Shown: piece by piece, positions 31,479 to 40,535 of the stretch
Layout: the number at the start of each line of letters is the position of its first letter
Numbering within the stretch: position 1 is the first letter of the stretch
DNA from: an uncultured Bacteroidales bacterium
Lineage (GTDB): Bacteria; Bacteroidota; Bacteroidia; Bacteroidales; Paludibacteraceae
Direction of reading: 5' to 3'
DNA: 48,269 bases
Assembly: GCA_902774185.1 (NCBI GenBank)
Contig: CACYHE010000022.1
Location: forward strand, 1 to 48,269
The notes under the pieces: model-generated
Seen by the model: only the letters and a program-made list of their open reading frames with translations
Told to the model about the DNA's origin: nothing
Databases searched by the model: none
Translations under genes and position numbers: made by a program

Positions 31479-34103
31479 ATGAGAATTGAGAGGAATATAT
31501 ATAGGCTAATTGTGTTGTGGATGGTGATTCTTTCGCCTTTCACTCTTCACCTTTCCTCGTTATCTGCGCAGGATAGTGTAGCAGTCAGCACCTTACCGGA
31601 TTTCGAATACGGTATGACACGTAAGACGTACGAGATAGCCGGTATTGCGGTAGAAGGAGCAGATAGTTACGAGGATTTTGTGCTGATTGGTTTCTCCGGC
31701 TTGGCGGTCGGGGACAAGATTGAAGTGCCCGGTGATCAGATCACCAAAGCCATCAAGCGTTTCTGGAAACAGGGTTTGTTCTCGTCTGTGAAGATCAAAG
31801 CCAGTAAGATAGAGGGAAATAAGATCTGGCTGGTTATTGCCTTGGAGCAACGTCCTCGTATCAGCGAAGTGAGATATGAAGGATTGAAGAAAAGTGAGCG
31901 GGAAGATGTGGAAGTGAAAGCCGGTATTCGTCAAGGCAGTCAGATGACTCCGAATGTGGAGGACCATGCTAAGACGGTGATTAAGAAATACCTGGCAGAG
32001 AAAGGATTCCATAATGCCGATGTGCAGATCATCCAGCGTAACGATCCGGATCATCCGGGGTACGTTCGCGTGTTGGTAGGTGTAGATAAGAAGGAGAAGA
32101 CGAAAGTGGGTAAGATCTATATCACCGGTAACGAGGCTTTGACCGATGTGCAGATCAACAAGGCGATGAAGAAGACAAATGATAATCATATCATCAATCT
32201 CTTCCGTACCAAAAAGTTCGTGACGGCCGAATACGAGAAAGACAAACAGGCCGTTATTGAGAAATACAACGAGCATGGTTATCGTGACGCATACATCGTA
32301 GCCGATTCGGTGATTCCTAATCCCGAAGATCCGACACGGGTGGATGTCTATATGATCATCGATGAGGGTGAGAAATATTATGTTCGTTCTGTGAAATGGG
32401 TAGGTAATACCGTTTATCCTTATGAACTGCTGGATGCTACGTTGGGAGTCAAACCCGGTGACGTGTATAATCTGAAAACACTGAACGACCGTCTGACGGG
32501 AGATGATGATGCGGTAAGCAAGTTATATACCGATCGTGGATACTTGTTCTTTAATGTGGAACCCGTGGAGGTGAATGTGTCGAATGACTCCATTGATTTC
32601 GAGATGCGTATGTACGAAGGTAAACCGGCTACCATCAACGAGATCAATATCGTAGGAAACACACGCGTGTACGAGCATGTAGTTCGGCGTGAGTTATATA
32701 CCAAACCCGGTCAGTTGTACAGTCAGTCGGATATTATGCGTTCGTTGCGTGAGTTGGCGCAGATGGGACACTTCGATCAGGAGAAGTTAGTGCCGGATAT
32801 CCAACCGAATCCGGAAGAAGGAACGGTGGATATCACTTATCAGTTGCAGACCAAGTCCAGCGACCAGATAGAGTTCTCTTTAGGATGGGGCGCAACAGGT
32901 CTGGTGGGGTCTATCGGATTGAAGTTTACCAACTTTGCTATCCAGAATCTGTTTAATAAGAAGTCTTATCGTATCGTACCGCAGGGCGAAGGACAGACTT
33001 TCTCCATCAATGCGCGTACGAATGGTATCTATTATACCCAGGCATCCATTTCGTTCTTGGAACCATGGTTGGGAGGTAAACGACCGAACAGTCTGAGTGC
33101 AAGTATCTATTTCGCCAATCAGACCGGTTATTCAAGCCGTTATCAGAAGGCATACCAGAATCTGTATAACACCTATTCGAGTTATTACTACTATTCCGGT
33201 AACAGCAATTATTACCAGCAGTTAGCGGAATCGGAGGCGGATAGAGACAAGTATTTGCGTACCTTGGGTATCTCTATCGGTTACGGTAAACGTCTGCGTT
33301 GGCCGGACGACTATTTCTCGTTCTATGCAGAACTCAGTTATCAGATGTATATGATGAAAGACTGGGCATACCTGTTGATCTCCAACGGAACCAGTCATAA
33401 CCTGGCGCTGAATCTGCAACTTAGCCGTTCGTCCATTGATAACCCGATCTATACGCGTCGAGGCAGTCAGTTTACGATAGGCGTTAAGTTGACACCGCCT
33501 TGGTCGTTGTTCGGCAATAAAGACTATTCGCAGCTGACGACCTCGGAGAAATACCATCTCATTGAATATCACAAATGGAAATTCTCCGGCAAAGTGTTCA
33601 CGCCGCTTACGCGGGATAGCAAACTGGTGTTGATGACGCGTGCCGAGTTCGGTTACCTGGGGCATTACAACCAGTATCTGAAGTCTCCGTTCGAGACCTA
33701 TTATATGGGAGGTGACGGTATGTCGGCTTATACCAGTTATTCAACGGAATATATCTCCATGCGTGGTTATTCATCGGGTTCATTGACCCCGTATGACGTC
33801 ACTACGGGACGTAACATGGGTTATCTGTATAATAAGTTTACAATGGAACTCCGTTACCCGATCTCGCTGGAGCAGAATGCCACGATCTGGGCACATGTGT
33901 TCATGGAAGCCGGAAACTGTTTCTCCGATATCAAAGAATACAATCCGTTCAACCTGAAGCGTTCCGCCGGTGTGGGTGTTCGTATCTTCCTGCCGATGTT
34001 CGGTCTGTTAGGTGTTGACTGGGGTTGGGGCTTCGATGAGATCAACGGAAGTAAGCAATACGGAGGCAGTCAGTTCCACTTCGTACTCGGACAAGAACTA
34101 TAA
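31479..34103 (+). CDS. bamA: Outer-membrane assembly factor BamA
   Basis: An Omp85-family protein that inserts beta-barrel proteins in the outer membrane. The 874-residue product has a signal peptide (~1-30), a series of POTRA domains (~50-450; EISEVRYEGLKK-like, VGKIYITGNEAL, VRSVKWVGNTVYP, INEINIVGNTRV are POTRA strands) and a C-terminal 16-strand barrel with MRYGG-type region and GVDWGWGFDE near the end, finishing FHFVLGQEL. Bacteroidota members of this length are standard. The following ompH/skp chaperone genes fit a joint role in envelope biogenesis. Confidence 0.93.
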   Translation: MRIERNIYRLIVLWMVILSPFTLHLSSLSAQDSVAVSTLPDFEYGMTRKTYEIAGIAVEGADSYEDFVLIGFSGLAVGDKIEVPGDQITKAIKRFWKQGLFSSVKIKASKIEGNKIWLVIALEQRPRISEVRYEGLKKSEREDVEVKAGIRQGSQMTPNVEDHAKTVIKKYLAEKGFHNADVQIIQRNDPDHPGYVRVLVGVDKKEKTKVGKIYITGNEALTDVQINKAMKKTNDNHIINLFRTKKFVTAEYEKDKQAVIEKYNEHGYRDAYIVADSVIPNPEDPTRVDVYMIIDEGEKYYVRSVKWVGNTVYPYELLDATLGVKPGDVYNLKTLNDRLTGDDDAVSKLYTDRGYLFFNVEPVEVNVSNDSIDFEMRMYEGKPATINEINIVGNTRVYEHVVRRELYTKPGQLYSQSDIMRSLRELAQMGHFDQEKLVPDIQPNPEEGTVDITYQLQTKSSDQIEFSLGWGATGLVGSIGLKFTNFAIQNLFNKKSYRIVPQGEGQTFSINARTNGIYYTQASISFLEPWLGGKRPNSLSASIYFANQTGYSSRYQKAYQNLYNTYSSYYYYSGNSNYYQQLAESEADRDKYLRTLGISIGYGKRLRWPDDYFSFYAELSYQMYMMKDWAYLLISNGTSHNLALNLQLSRSSIDNPIYTRRGSQFTIGVKLTPPWSLFGNKDYSQLTTSEKYHLIEYHKWKFSGKVFTPLTRDSKLVLMTRAEFGYLGHYNQYLKSPFETYYMGGDGMSAYTSYSTEYISMRGYSSGSLTPYDVTTGRNMGYLYNKFTMELRYPISLEQNATIWAHVFMEAGNCFSDIKEYNPFNLKRSAGVGVRIFLPMFGLLGVDWGWGFDEINGSKQYGGSQFHFVLGQEL

Positions 34104-34105
34104 AC

Positions 34106-34129
34106 GTTTGAAAGTTTGAAGGTTTGAAA
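34106..34129. repeat. Three 8-bp GTTTGAAA units before ompH1
   Basis: GTTTGAAA, GTTTGAAG, GTTTGAAA run directly into GTTATG, the start codon of the first ompH gene. Confidence 0.85.
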
Positions 34130-34132
34130 GTT

Positions 34133-34651
34133 ATGAAAAGAATCAGTATATTATTTTTTGCAGCTATGCTGCTTTGTGGCACAGCTTTTGCTAAAGATCA
34201 ATCGGTAGCATATATCGATATGACGTATATCCTCAAAAACCTGCCGCAATATGAGCAGGCGAATGAGCAGTTGACGATGCTCTCCAAACGTTGGCAGAAA
34301 GAGATCGATGCGGCGCAGCAGGAAGCACGGGTGATGGCAACGAACTATCAGACGGAGCAGATCTTCTTGAGCGAAGCTTTGCGTACGCAACGTGAGCAAG
34401 AGATCGTGAAGAAAGAGCAGGAAGTGTTGGAATTGAAACGTAAGTATTTCGGTCAGGAAGGGGAGTTGTATAAGAAGCGTGAAGCGCTGATTAAGCCGAT
34501 CCAAGATGAGATATACAATGCGATTCAGGAATTGGCGAACGAGAAACATATAGATGTCGTCAAAGATCGTTCGGCAGACCCTGCGCTCATCTATATGTCG
34601 TCCAAACTGGACGTATCCGATCAGGTACTGCAGAAACTGGGAGCCAAATAA
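34133..34651 (+). CDS. OmpH/Skp family periplasmic chaperone, copy 1
   Basis: A 172-residue protein with a signal peptide (MKRISILFFAAMLLCGTAFA) and the Skp/OmpH pattern: VAYIDMTYILKNLPQYEQ at the start of the mature part, a long coiled coil (~45-130) and a closing ALIYMSSKLDVSDQVLQKLG. Skp holds unfolded outer-membrane proteins for BamA. The start at 34133 is preferred over TTG 34124, which lies in the repeat. It is followed by a second paralogue across a period-8 repeat. Confidence 0.9.
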   Translation: MKRISILFFAAMLLCGTAFAKDQSVAYIDMTYILKNLPQYEQANEQLTMLSKRWQKEIDAAQQEARVMATNYQTEQIFLSEALRTQREQEIVKKEQEVLELKRKYFGQEGELYKKREALIKPIQDEIYNAIQELANEKHIDVVKDRSADPALIYMSSKLDVSDQVLQKLGAK

Positions 34652-34660
34652 TTACCTGTC

Positions 34661-34692
34661 GATATACCGTTATACCGGTATCCCGATATCCC
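34661..34692. repeat. Period-8 GATATACC repeat, four units
   Basis: GATATACC, GTTATACC, GGTATCCC, GATATCCC between the two ompH genes; related to 11793-11824 and 17187-17226. Confidence 0.88.
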
Positions 34693-34720
34693 GAGATTAA
34701 CTAAAAACAAATTAAACAAT

Positions 34721-35212
34721 ATGAAAAAAATTATTATTGCAATGATGCTGGTTCTGCCTTTGGCAGTCAGCGCACAGAAATTCGGCCACATCAACACGCA
34801 GGAGTTGTTTGCGCAGATGCCGGAAGTCAATCAAGTGAAATTGAAGATGGACACCATCAACAATCAGTACGAGTCGCAATTGGCTATGATGCAGGAGGAG
34901 TTCCAAAAGAAAGTGCAGGACTATCAGGCACAAGAGGCAACAATGGCAGATGCTATCAAGCAGATTCGTCAACAGGAGTTGCAGGAGATGCAGCAACGTA
35001 TCCAGTTGTTCTACCAGACAGCAGAGCAGGATATCTCCCGTAAACAGCAGGAACTTCTGACTCCGGTACACGAGAAAATGACCAAAGCCATCAAGGCGGT
35101 CGGAGAGCGCGAAGGTTATACCTATATCTTCGACAGCGCAGCGATGGTACATGTAGGAGCAGATGCTATTGATGCCACTCCGGCAGTAAAGAAAGAACTC
35201 GGTATCAAGTAA
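34721..35212 (+). CDS. OmpH/Skp family periplasmic chaperone, copy 2
   Basis: A 163-residue paralogue with signal peptide (MKKIIIAMMLVLPLAVSA), KFGHINTQELFAQMPEV opening, a Gln-rich coiled coil (~45-120) and a C-terminal YTYIFDSAAMVHVG strand region, the Skp hallmark. It presumably works with copy 1 and BamA. The stop codon overlaps the start of the 41-residue ORF that follows (TAATG). Confidence 0.9.
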   Translation: MKKIIIAMMLVLPLAVSAQKFGHINTQELFAQMPEVNQVKLKMDTINNQYESQLAMMQEEFQKKVQDYQAQEATMADAIKQIRQQELQEMQQRIQLFYQTAEQDISRKQQELLTPVHEKMTKAIKAVGEREGYTYIFDSAAMVHVGADAIDATPAVKKELGIK

Positions 35213-35337
35213 TGGCTGACGGTTATTTGGAAAGTCACTATGCGGAATATGAGAAGAAAAAGGCAGAGTGGCTAAAAAAGAAATCAAAATATTCCTATAC
35301 GTATGGTAAAAGCAATTCAACAAACCCTACGCGATAG
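35212..35337 (+). CDS. Small basic protein (41 residues), unknown function
   Basis: A frame starting on the A of the ompH2 stop codon (TAATG) and overlapping the MFS gene by 35 bases. The sequence opens MADGYLESHYAEYEKKKAEW and is rich in Lys and Tyr. Short proteins beginning MADNYLE-like occur in Bacteroidota and are often annotated vaguely; this looks like one of them, but the match is from memory of the pattern. The tight stop-start overlap supports real translation. Confidence 0.5.
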   Translation: MADGYLESHYAEYEKKKAEWLKKKSKYSYTYGKSNSTNPTR

Positions 35338-36952
35338 CGCAGCTGCGCGTTGGACCGCCTTGTTACTACTCGCTTTGGCGATGTTTTGTTCGTATATTTT
35401 TATGGACATTCTGTCGCCGATTAAAGATCTGATGCAGTCCACTCGTGGATGGGACTCCACGGCATTTGGAACAATGCAGGGCGCAGAGACATTCCTGAAT
35501 GTATTTATTTTCTTCCTTATCTTTGCCGGTATTATCTTGGATAAGATGGGCGTTCGTTTTACGGCGGTGTTATCCGGCGTAGTGATGCTTGTCGGCGGTA
35601 TCATCAAGTGGTATGCCGTTTCATCCAGTTTTATCGGAAGCGGTTTGGAAGAGTGGTTCAATAATCACCTCAATTATATCCCCTTGTTTGACGAGTTGGG
35701 CGTTTCTCCTTTCTATAAAGGCATGCCTGCGTCAGCAAAACTGGCAGCAGTCGGTTTTATGATCTTCGGTTGTGGTACTGAAATGGCAGGTATCACCGTG
35801 TCACGTGGTATCGTGAAATGGTTCAAGGGAAGAGAGACCGCAATGGCGATGGGATCCGAAATGGCGCTTGCCCGTCTGGGGGTAGCTACCTGTATGCTCT
35901 TCTCGCCGTTCTTCGCCAAACTGGGTGGTCATGTAGATGTTTCCCGTTCGGTAGCCTTCGGTGTGGTACTCCTTTGTATCGCTCTGATGATGTTCATCGT
36001 TTATTTCTTCATGGATAAGAAACTCGATGCTCAGACCGGAGAGGCAGAAGAAGCGGATGAACCGTTTAAGATTTCGGACATCGGTCAGATTCTGAAGAGT
36101 AGCGGCTTCTGGTTGGTGGCTCTGCTGTGTGTGTTGTACTACAGTGCTATCTTCCCCTTCCAGAAATATGCAACGAACATGCTGCAATGCAACTTGACGC
36201 TGCACGAAGGAACCGGTATCTGGGGAAGTAACAAGATCATGTTTATCCAGTACGGTGTGATGCTGTTTGTGGCAGCGTGTGCTTTCGCAGGCAACTTCTC
36301 GAAGAAAACGATTAAGAAAGTAATTCTGATGAGTCTGGCTGCACTGGCATTGGTGGTATATTGCTATATGGGTTACAAACGCGGTACGGCAGAGACTGTC
36401 TTTGCGGTATTCCCGTTATTGGCTGTCGCAATTACGCCGATGTTGGGTAAGTATGTGGATACGAAAGGTAAAGCGGCTTCGATGCTGATGATCGGATCGC
36501 TTTTACTGATTATCTGCCATTTGACATTTGCGTTCGTCTTGCCGCTCTTCAAAGGTAATGAGATAGGCGGACTGATCGTTGCATATGGTACCATCTTGGT
36601 ATTGGGCGCTTCCTTCTCTTTGGTTCCCGCAGCGTTGTGGCCGAGTGTGCCCAAACTGGTGGATGAGAAAATTATCGGTTCGGCGTACGCACTGATCTTC
36701 TGGATTCAGAACATCGGATTGTGGTTGTTCCCCTTGCTGATCGGTAAGGTGCTGGATAAGACCAATGCAGATATCAAAGCGCAAGAGGCTTTAGGTACCA
36801 TCTCTACCGAAGAAGCAGCGGTTTCGCTTGATTATACTTGGGCACTGGTGATGTTGGCTGCTTTGGGATTGGCTGCATTGTGCGTCGGTTTTGTGCTCAG
36901 AATCGTTGACAGGAAGAAACACATCGGTCTGGAGGAACCGAACATCAAATAA
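35303..36952 (+). CDS. Major facilitator superfamily transporter
   Basis: A 549-residue integral membrane protein with about 12 hydrophobic segments (e.g. ~20-38, ~68-88, ~95-112, ~145-165, ~200-225). KMGVRFTAVLSG after the second helix, and a second half beginning around WLVALLCVLYYS, give the two-bundle MFS layout. The cytoplasmic loop at ~237-262 is acidic. The substrate cannot be inferred; the family in Bacteroidota includes nitrate, sugar and peptide-like carriers. It sits between ompH2 and murF with a 2-base gap to murF, so it might move a wall-related solute, but that is only context. Confidence 0.85.
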   Translation: MVKAIQQTLRDSAAARWTALLLLALAMFCSYIFMDILSPIKDLMQSTRGWDSTAFGTMQGAETFLNVFIFFLIFAGIILDKMGVRFTAVLSGVVMLVGGIIKWYAVSSSFIGSGLEEWFNNHLNYIPLFDELGVSPFYKGMPASAKLAAVGFMIFGCGTEMAGITVSRGIVKWFKGRETAMAMGSEMALARLGVATCMLFSPFFAKLGGHVDVSRSVAFGVVLLCIALMMFIVYFFMDKKLDAQTGEAEEADEPFKISDIGQILKSSGFWLVALLCVLYYSAIFPFQKYATNMLQCNLTLHEGTGIWGSNKIMFIQYGVMLFVAACAFAGNFSKKTIKKVILMSLAALALVVYCYMGYKRGTAETVFAVFPLLAVAITPMLGKYVDTKGKAASMLMIGSLLLIICHLTFAFVLPLFKGNEIGGLIVAYGTILVLGASFSLVPAALWPSVPKLVDEKIIGSAYALIFWIQNIGLWLFPLLIGKVLDKTNADIKAQEALGTISTEEAAVSLDYTWALVMLAALGLAALCVGFVLRIVDRKKHIGLEEPNIK

Positions 36953-36954
36953 GT

Positions 36955-38106
36955 ATGGATTGGAGCTTCCTAATAAAAAATCAGGATTCAATACATGTCA
37001 CAACAGACAGCCGGATGGTCACTTCCGGCTCTGTCTTTGTGGCGCTCAAAGGGGAACATTTTGACGGTAATGATTTCGTGGAACAGGCGCGTAAGGACGG
37101 CGCACAATATGTCATCTGCGGCGAGAATGCCTTGGCGGACCTGCAAGATTTGGCTCGTGCTTGGCGTCGGGAATTAGGTTTGCCGATCCTTGCTATCACC
37201 GGTACGAACGGTAAGACGACAACCAAAGAGTTGACATCTGCCGTACTGAAGACCAAGTATAACTTGTACTATACCCAGGGTAACCTCAATAATGCCATCG
37301 GTGTGCCCCTTACCTTATTAAGTATAACGCGCGCGCACGAGATGGCGATAGTCGAAATGGGCGCTTCGCATCCCGGAGATATCAAGGAACTGGTGGATAT
37401 AGCGGAACCGAACTACGGACTCATCACCAATGTGGGCAAAGCACATCTGCAAGGTTTTGGTTCGTTCGAAGGCGTGCAGCAGACAAAAGCAGAGTTGTAC
37501 GATTATCTGCGTGCACATAACGGCCTTTGCTTCCGGAATATCGACAACCCGTATCTGGCAAAGATGGCGGGAGACCTGAATACGGTTGAATACCATACCG
37601 GAACCATGCCGGAAGGTACGCATCTCGTAGGCGGTTATAACGCTGAGAATGTATCGGCTGCCATATGTGTGGGTACGTATTTCGGAGTCAACGAAGAAGA
37701 AGCTTTGGCGGCTATACGCGCGTATGTTCCTTCTAACAACCGCTCGCAATTGATGCAAACGGAGCGGAATACAGTGGTGGTAGATGCCTATAATGCCAAC
37801 CCAACGTCCATGACCGCAGCAATCAATGCGTTCAAGGGAGACTGCTATATTTTGGGTGCTATGAGAGAGTTGGGGGACTATAGCCATCTGGAGCATCAGA
37901 ACATCGTGAACATGTTGTTGGAACGAAAGGCGGATACGGTGTTATTAGTGGGAGATGAATATAGACAAACCACAGCGCCTTATCCTATCTTTGATAACGT
38001 GGATGCGCTCTGCGCGTATCTGCAAAAAGAACCTCTGCAAAAACATATCATTTTAGTAAAAGGCAGTAGAAGCAACCAATTGGAGAAAGTACTGCCGTTA
38101 TTATAA
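36955..38106 (+). CDS. murF: UDP-MurNAc-tripeptide D-Ala-D-Ala ligase, short form
   Basis: Adds D-alanyl-D-alanine to the peptidoglycan precursor. VTTDSRMVTSGSVFVAL is the MurE/MurF N-domain, ITGTNGKTTTKEL (81-93) the P-loop, EMGASHPGDI and NVGKAHLQGFGS the central motifs, YNAENVSAAICVG and DAYNANPTSM (C-domain) typical of MurF. At 383 residues it is shorter than the usual ~430-450; the gap is between YHTGTMPEGTH and LVGGYN, where other MurF proteins have about 40 more residues of the central domain. The reading frame is intact, so it is probably functional. Confidence 0.92.
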   Translation: MDWSFLIKNQDSIHVTTDSRMVTSGSVFVALKGEHFDGNDFVEQARKDGAQYVICGENALADLQDLARAWRRELGLPILAITGTNGKTTTKELTSAVLKTKYNLYYTQGNLNNAIGVPLTLLSITRAHEMAIVEMGASHPGDIKELVDIAEPNYGLITNVGKAHLQGFGSFEGVQQTKAELYDYLRAHNGLCFRNIDNPYLAKMAGDLNTVEYHTGTMPEGTHLVGGYNAENVSAAICVGTYFGVNEEEALAAIRAYVPSNNRSQLMQTERNTVVVDAYNANPTSMTAAINAFKGDCYILGAMRELGDYSHLEHQNIVNMLLERKADTVLLVGDEYRQTTAPYPIFDNVDALCAYLQKEPLQKHIILVKGSRSNQLEKVLPLL

Positions 38107-38114
38107 AGACAGCT

Positions 38115-39008
38115 ATGAAGAAAAATGCAAAAAACGTAGGTTTGCTAATCGCCATCGGTGTACTGGTGGTAGTCGTTGGCGGATTGACATACCTCTATTT
38201 CAGTCAGCGTACTGAATTGACCGAACTGGTGGAACAGATGACGATAGAGAAGGAGGAACTGGAGGAAGAATACGAAGATCTGGCGATCCAATTCGACGGA
38301 TTTCAAGAACTGGATATCCGTAATGACTCCTTACAAGACTTACTCAGTCGTGAACAACAACGGGTACAAGACCTGTTGGAGGAACTGCGTGTGACCAAGG
38401 CATCCAATGCACGTCGTATCAATGAACTCAAAAAAGAGTTGGCGACAATGCGTGAGGTTATGAAAGACTATGTGCGTCAGATCGATAGTCTGAATGTGAC
38501 CAATGCGCGTCTCACGGAAGAGAACCAACTGGTGAAGAGAGAAAATCAACTGGTGAAGAATGAGAACCAGCAACTCTCAACCCTCAATTCGCAGCTCTCG
38601 GAGACTGTTTCCCGTGCATCGATGTTGGAAGTCAGTGCGTGTGCGTTAAAAACCTTGGATAAGAACGACAAGAAAACGTCTTTCCAACGCAAAGTGCGTA
38701 AACTGCAATTCGATTTTGTGATTGCTAAAAATATCACATGCGAACCCGGTTTAAAGAATCTGTATGCACGTATCATGGATCCCGAAGGAAACCTGATGGG
38801 AGAGGATCCTGCTCATGTGTTTACCTTTGAGAGCGGAGAGATTCCCTATTCGTTGGTACAGCAGTTTGAGTATAGCGGAGAAGTGTATGAAGGTGTCTGC
38901 TATTATCCGTTAGCAGAAGAAGAGGTCGCACAAGCAGGTATCTATTCCATTGATTTCTTCTGCGATGGCAACATGATCGGCTCTTACCCCTTCCAATTAA
39001 AGAAATGA
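38115..39008 (+). CDS. Single-pass membrane protein with coiled coil and C-terminal beta domain
   Basis: 297 residues: short basic N-terminus, one transmembrane helix (~8-28, VGLLIAIGVLVVVVGGLTYLY), a coiled coil (~30-170) and a C-terminal globular domain (~175-297) with FDFVIAKNITCEPG, LYARIMDPEG and SIDFFCDGNMIGSYPFQLKK. I do not recognise a named family; similar genes follow murF in other Bacteroidota. The coiled coil includes QQLSTLNSQLSE, encoded by heptamer-like repeats and almost the same peptide as the maf insert. An envelope-anchored structural role is plausible. Confidence 0.7.
   Translation: MKKNAKNVGLLIAIGVLVVVVGGLTYLYFSQRTELTELVEQMTIEKEELEEEYEDLAIQFDGFQELDIRNDSLQDLLSREQQRVQDLLEELRVTKASNARRINELKKELATMREVMKDYVRQIDSLNVTNARLTEENQLVKRENQLVKNENQQLSTLNSQLSETVSRASMLEVSACALKTLDKNDKKTSFQRKVRKLQFDFVIAKNITCEPGLKNLYARIMDPEGNLMGEDPAHVFTFESGEIPYSLVQQFEYSGEVYEGVCYYPLAEEEVAQAGIYSIDFFCDGNMIGSYPFQLKK
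38574..38601. repeat. Heptamer repeat CTCTCAA/CCCTCAA in the coiled-coil gene
   Basis: CTCTCAA, CCCTCAA, TTCGCAG, CTCTCGG: four degenerate heptamers in frame. Confidence 0.7.
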
Positions 39009-39011
39009 TGC

Positions 39012-39104
39012 GAGAGGGATTCGAAAATTGCGGAGCAATAATCGACAGAGCGAAGCGGCGGAGAACTCCCGACCGTGGGTGTGAGAAGGCCCTGTCTTCT
39101 CTAT
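39012..39104. other. Non-coding stretch with a tRNA 3'-end-like fragment
   Basis: The 14 bases GAGAGGGATTCGAA at 39012-39025 are identical to 39156-39169 inside tRNA-Ser(TGA), in the same orientation. The rest shows no complete cloverleaf. It may be a tRNA remnant left by recombination or integration. Confidence 0.5.
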
Positions 39105-39147
39105 AAAATTAGTAGGAGCACCTACTAAGGATGCTCCTACTGATTTT
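39105..39147. terminator. Terminator hairpin of tRNA-Ser(TGA)
   Basis: 16-bp stem (39105-39120 with 39132-39147, one wobble) with AAAAT/ATTTT ends, directly beyond the tRNA 3' end on the minus strand; it can also stop the upstream plus-strand operon. Confidence 0.85.
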
Positions 39148-39149
39148 AG

Positions 39150-39234
39150 CGGAAAGAGAGGGATTCGAACCCCCGGTACCTTTCAGTACTTCGGTTTTCA
39201 AGACCGACGCAATAGACCACTCTGCCATCTTTCC
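39150..39234 (-). tRNA. tRNA-Ser (anticodon TGA)
   Basis: Minus-strand acceptor GGAAAGA pairs with TCTTTCC; anticodon arm CGGTCTTGAAAACCG gives TGA (reads UCA/UCG family); a long variable arm, as in all serine tRNAs, follows, and the T arm has GGTTCGAATCC. The discriminator is G and CCA is not encoded. Confidence 0.95.
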
Positions 39235-39247
39235 TCGAAAGCGGGTG

Positions 39248-39279
39248 CAAAGGTACTACAAAAAAATGACATACACAAA
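39248..39279 (-). promoter_or_regulatory. Promoter of tRNA-Ser(TGA)
   Basis: On the minus strand TTTG (plus 39276-39279), 20-nt spacer, TACCTTTG (plus 39248-39255), 13 bases from the tRNA. Confidence 0.88.
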
Positions 39280-39294
39280 TAATTTATCAAAAAA

Positions 39295-40494
39295 ATGAAA
39301 CAGCAGGCTACTTTTTTGATGTTAGCCAAGACTTTTAAGGGTCTCGAAGAGGTGTTGGCGCAGGAACTGATTGAGTTGGGCGCCAATGATGTGCAGTTGG
39401 AGCGACGTGCTGTTTCATTTCGTGGCGATAAGGAACTTCTGTATCGCGCCAACTTGTGTCTGCGTACCGCTATCCGTATCCTTGTTCCCGTAAAAAAGGA
39501 TCGGCTGAAGGCGAAAGGCGAGCGGTTGAAACCCGAAGATCAAGTGTACGCAATTGCCAAATCCGTGGATTGGAGTCGTTATATGACGGAGGATAATACC
39601 TTTGTCATTGACACGACGGTCTATAGTGAGTTTTTCCATAACAGCCTCTTCGTTACGTACCGCGTCAAAGATGCGATAGCCGATTATTGGAATGAGAAAA
39701 CCGGAAAACGGCCGAACGTCAATGCGGAGAATCCGGATATCCGAATCAACCTGCATATTGGTAACGACCAAGTAACTCTTTCCCTGGATAGTAGCGGTGA
39801 GAGTCTGCATAAACGCGGGTATCGCGTGGCTACTACCGAAGCGCCGATCAGCGAAGTGCTGGCTGCCGGCATGCTTCTGATGGCGGGTTGGAAAGGTCAA
39901 TCGGATTTCTATGACCCTATGTGCGGTTCTGGAACACTGCTCATTGAGGCGGCGCTTATTGCGCGCAACATTGCACCGGGAGTGTTCCGACAATCATTTG
40001 CCTTTGAGAAATGGCCGGACTTTGATGCGGATTTATGGAGCGACATCTATAATGATGACAGCAACAAACGTGAGTTCGAACATAAGATATACGGGTCTGA
40101 CGCTTCTTTCTATGCCATCCAACAAGCCGCCAAGAACATCAAATCTGCCGGTGTTCAGAAAGACATCGAACTAAAGCAGATTCGCATGGAAGAAATTTCA
40201 AATATCAAATCTCAAATCTCAAATCCATCACCTTTGGTGATGTTGAATCCTCCTTACGGAGAGCGGCTCAAGAGTAACAAGGAGATGGAAGACCTGTATG
40301 GAGCCATCGGTTCTACCCTTAAACATCAGTTCGCAGGGGCAACTGCTTGGATTATATCGTCCAATGCGGAGGCTATGAAGCGGATCGGTCTCAAACCATC
40401 CAAGAAATACCGTTTACTCAACGGCGAACTCGACTGCCAGTTCAATCGCTACGACCTTTTTGCAGGAAAGCGAAATGACCAAATGGCTAAATAA
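39295..40494 (+). CDS. THUMP-domain class I SAM-dependent RNA methyltransferase (RlmL/RlmK-like)
   Basis: The N-terminal ~170 residues form a ferredoxin-like plus THUMP RNA-binding region ([35 protein letters not shown]); the catalytic domain shows [29 protein letters not shown] (~204-219, SAM site) and NPPYGERL (~317, catalytic). This is the RlmL N-domain architecture that makes m2G in 23S rRNA, or a close relative acting on tRNA. Two inserts appear repeat-derived: [14 protein letters not shown] (~69-82) and [13 protein letters not shown] (~302-314), the second placed directly before the catalytic motif. 399 residues. Confidence 0.88.
   Translation: MKQQATFLMLAKTFKGLEEVLAQELIELGANDVQLERRAVSFRGDKELLYRANLCLRTAIRILVPVKKDRLKAKGERLKPEDQVYAIAKSVDWSRYMTEDNTFVIDTTVYSEFFHNSLFVTYRVKDAIADYWNEKTGKRPNVNAENPDIRINLHIGNDQVTLSLDSSGESLHKRGYRVATTEAPISEVLAAGMLLMAGWKGQSDFYDPMCGSGTLLIEAALIARNIAPGVFRQSFAFEKWPDFDADLWSDIYNDDSNKREFEHKIYGSDASFYAIQQAAKNIKSAGVQKDIELKQIRMEEISNIKSQISNPSPLVMLNPPYGERLKSNKEMEDLYGAIGSTLKHQFAGATAWIISSNAEAMKRIGLKPSKKYRLLNGELDCQFNRYDLFAGKRNDQMAK
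40195..40222. repeat. Four ATCTCAA-type heptamers in the THUMP methyltransferase
   Basis: ATTTCAA, ATATCAA, ATCTCAA, ATCTCAA; close to the array at 17806-17833. Confidence 0.95.
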
Positions 40495-40499
40495 TACAA

Positions 40500-40535
40500 T
40501 AAATGGTACATGGTAAATGAAGAAATGGTAAATCA
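40500..40535. repeat. AAATGGTACATGGTAAATG repeat carrying the queA start
   Basis: Same words as the dprA leader repeat (7829-7883). ATG codons at 40510 and 40525 are in the queA frame. Confidence 0.85.

Noticed and set aside
39012-39104. A second functional tRNA gene
   Set aside because: Only a T-arm-like fragment matches; no acceptor or anticodon stem can be drawn.
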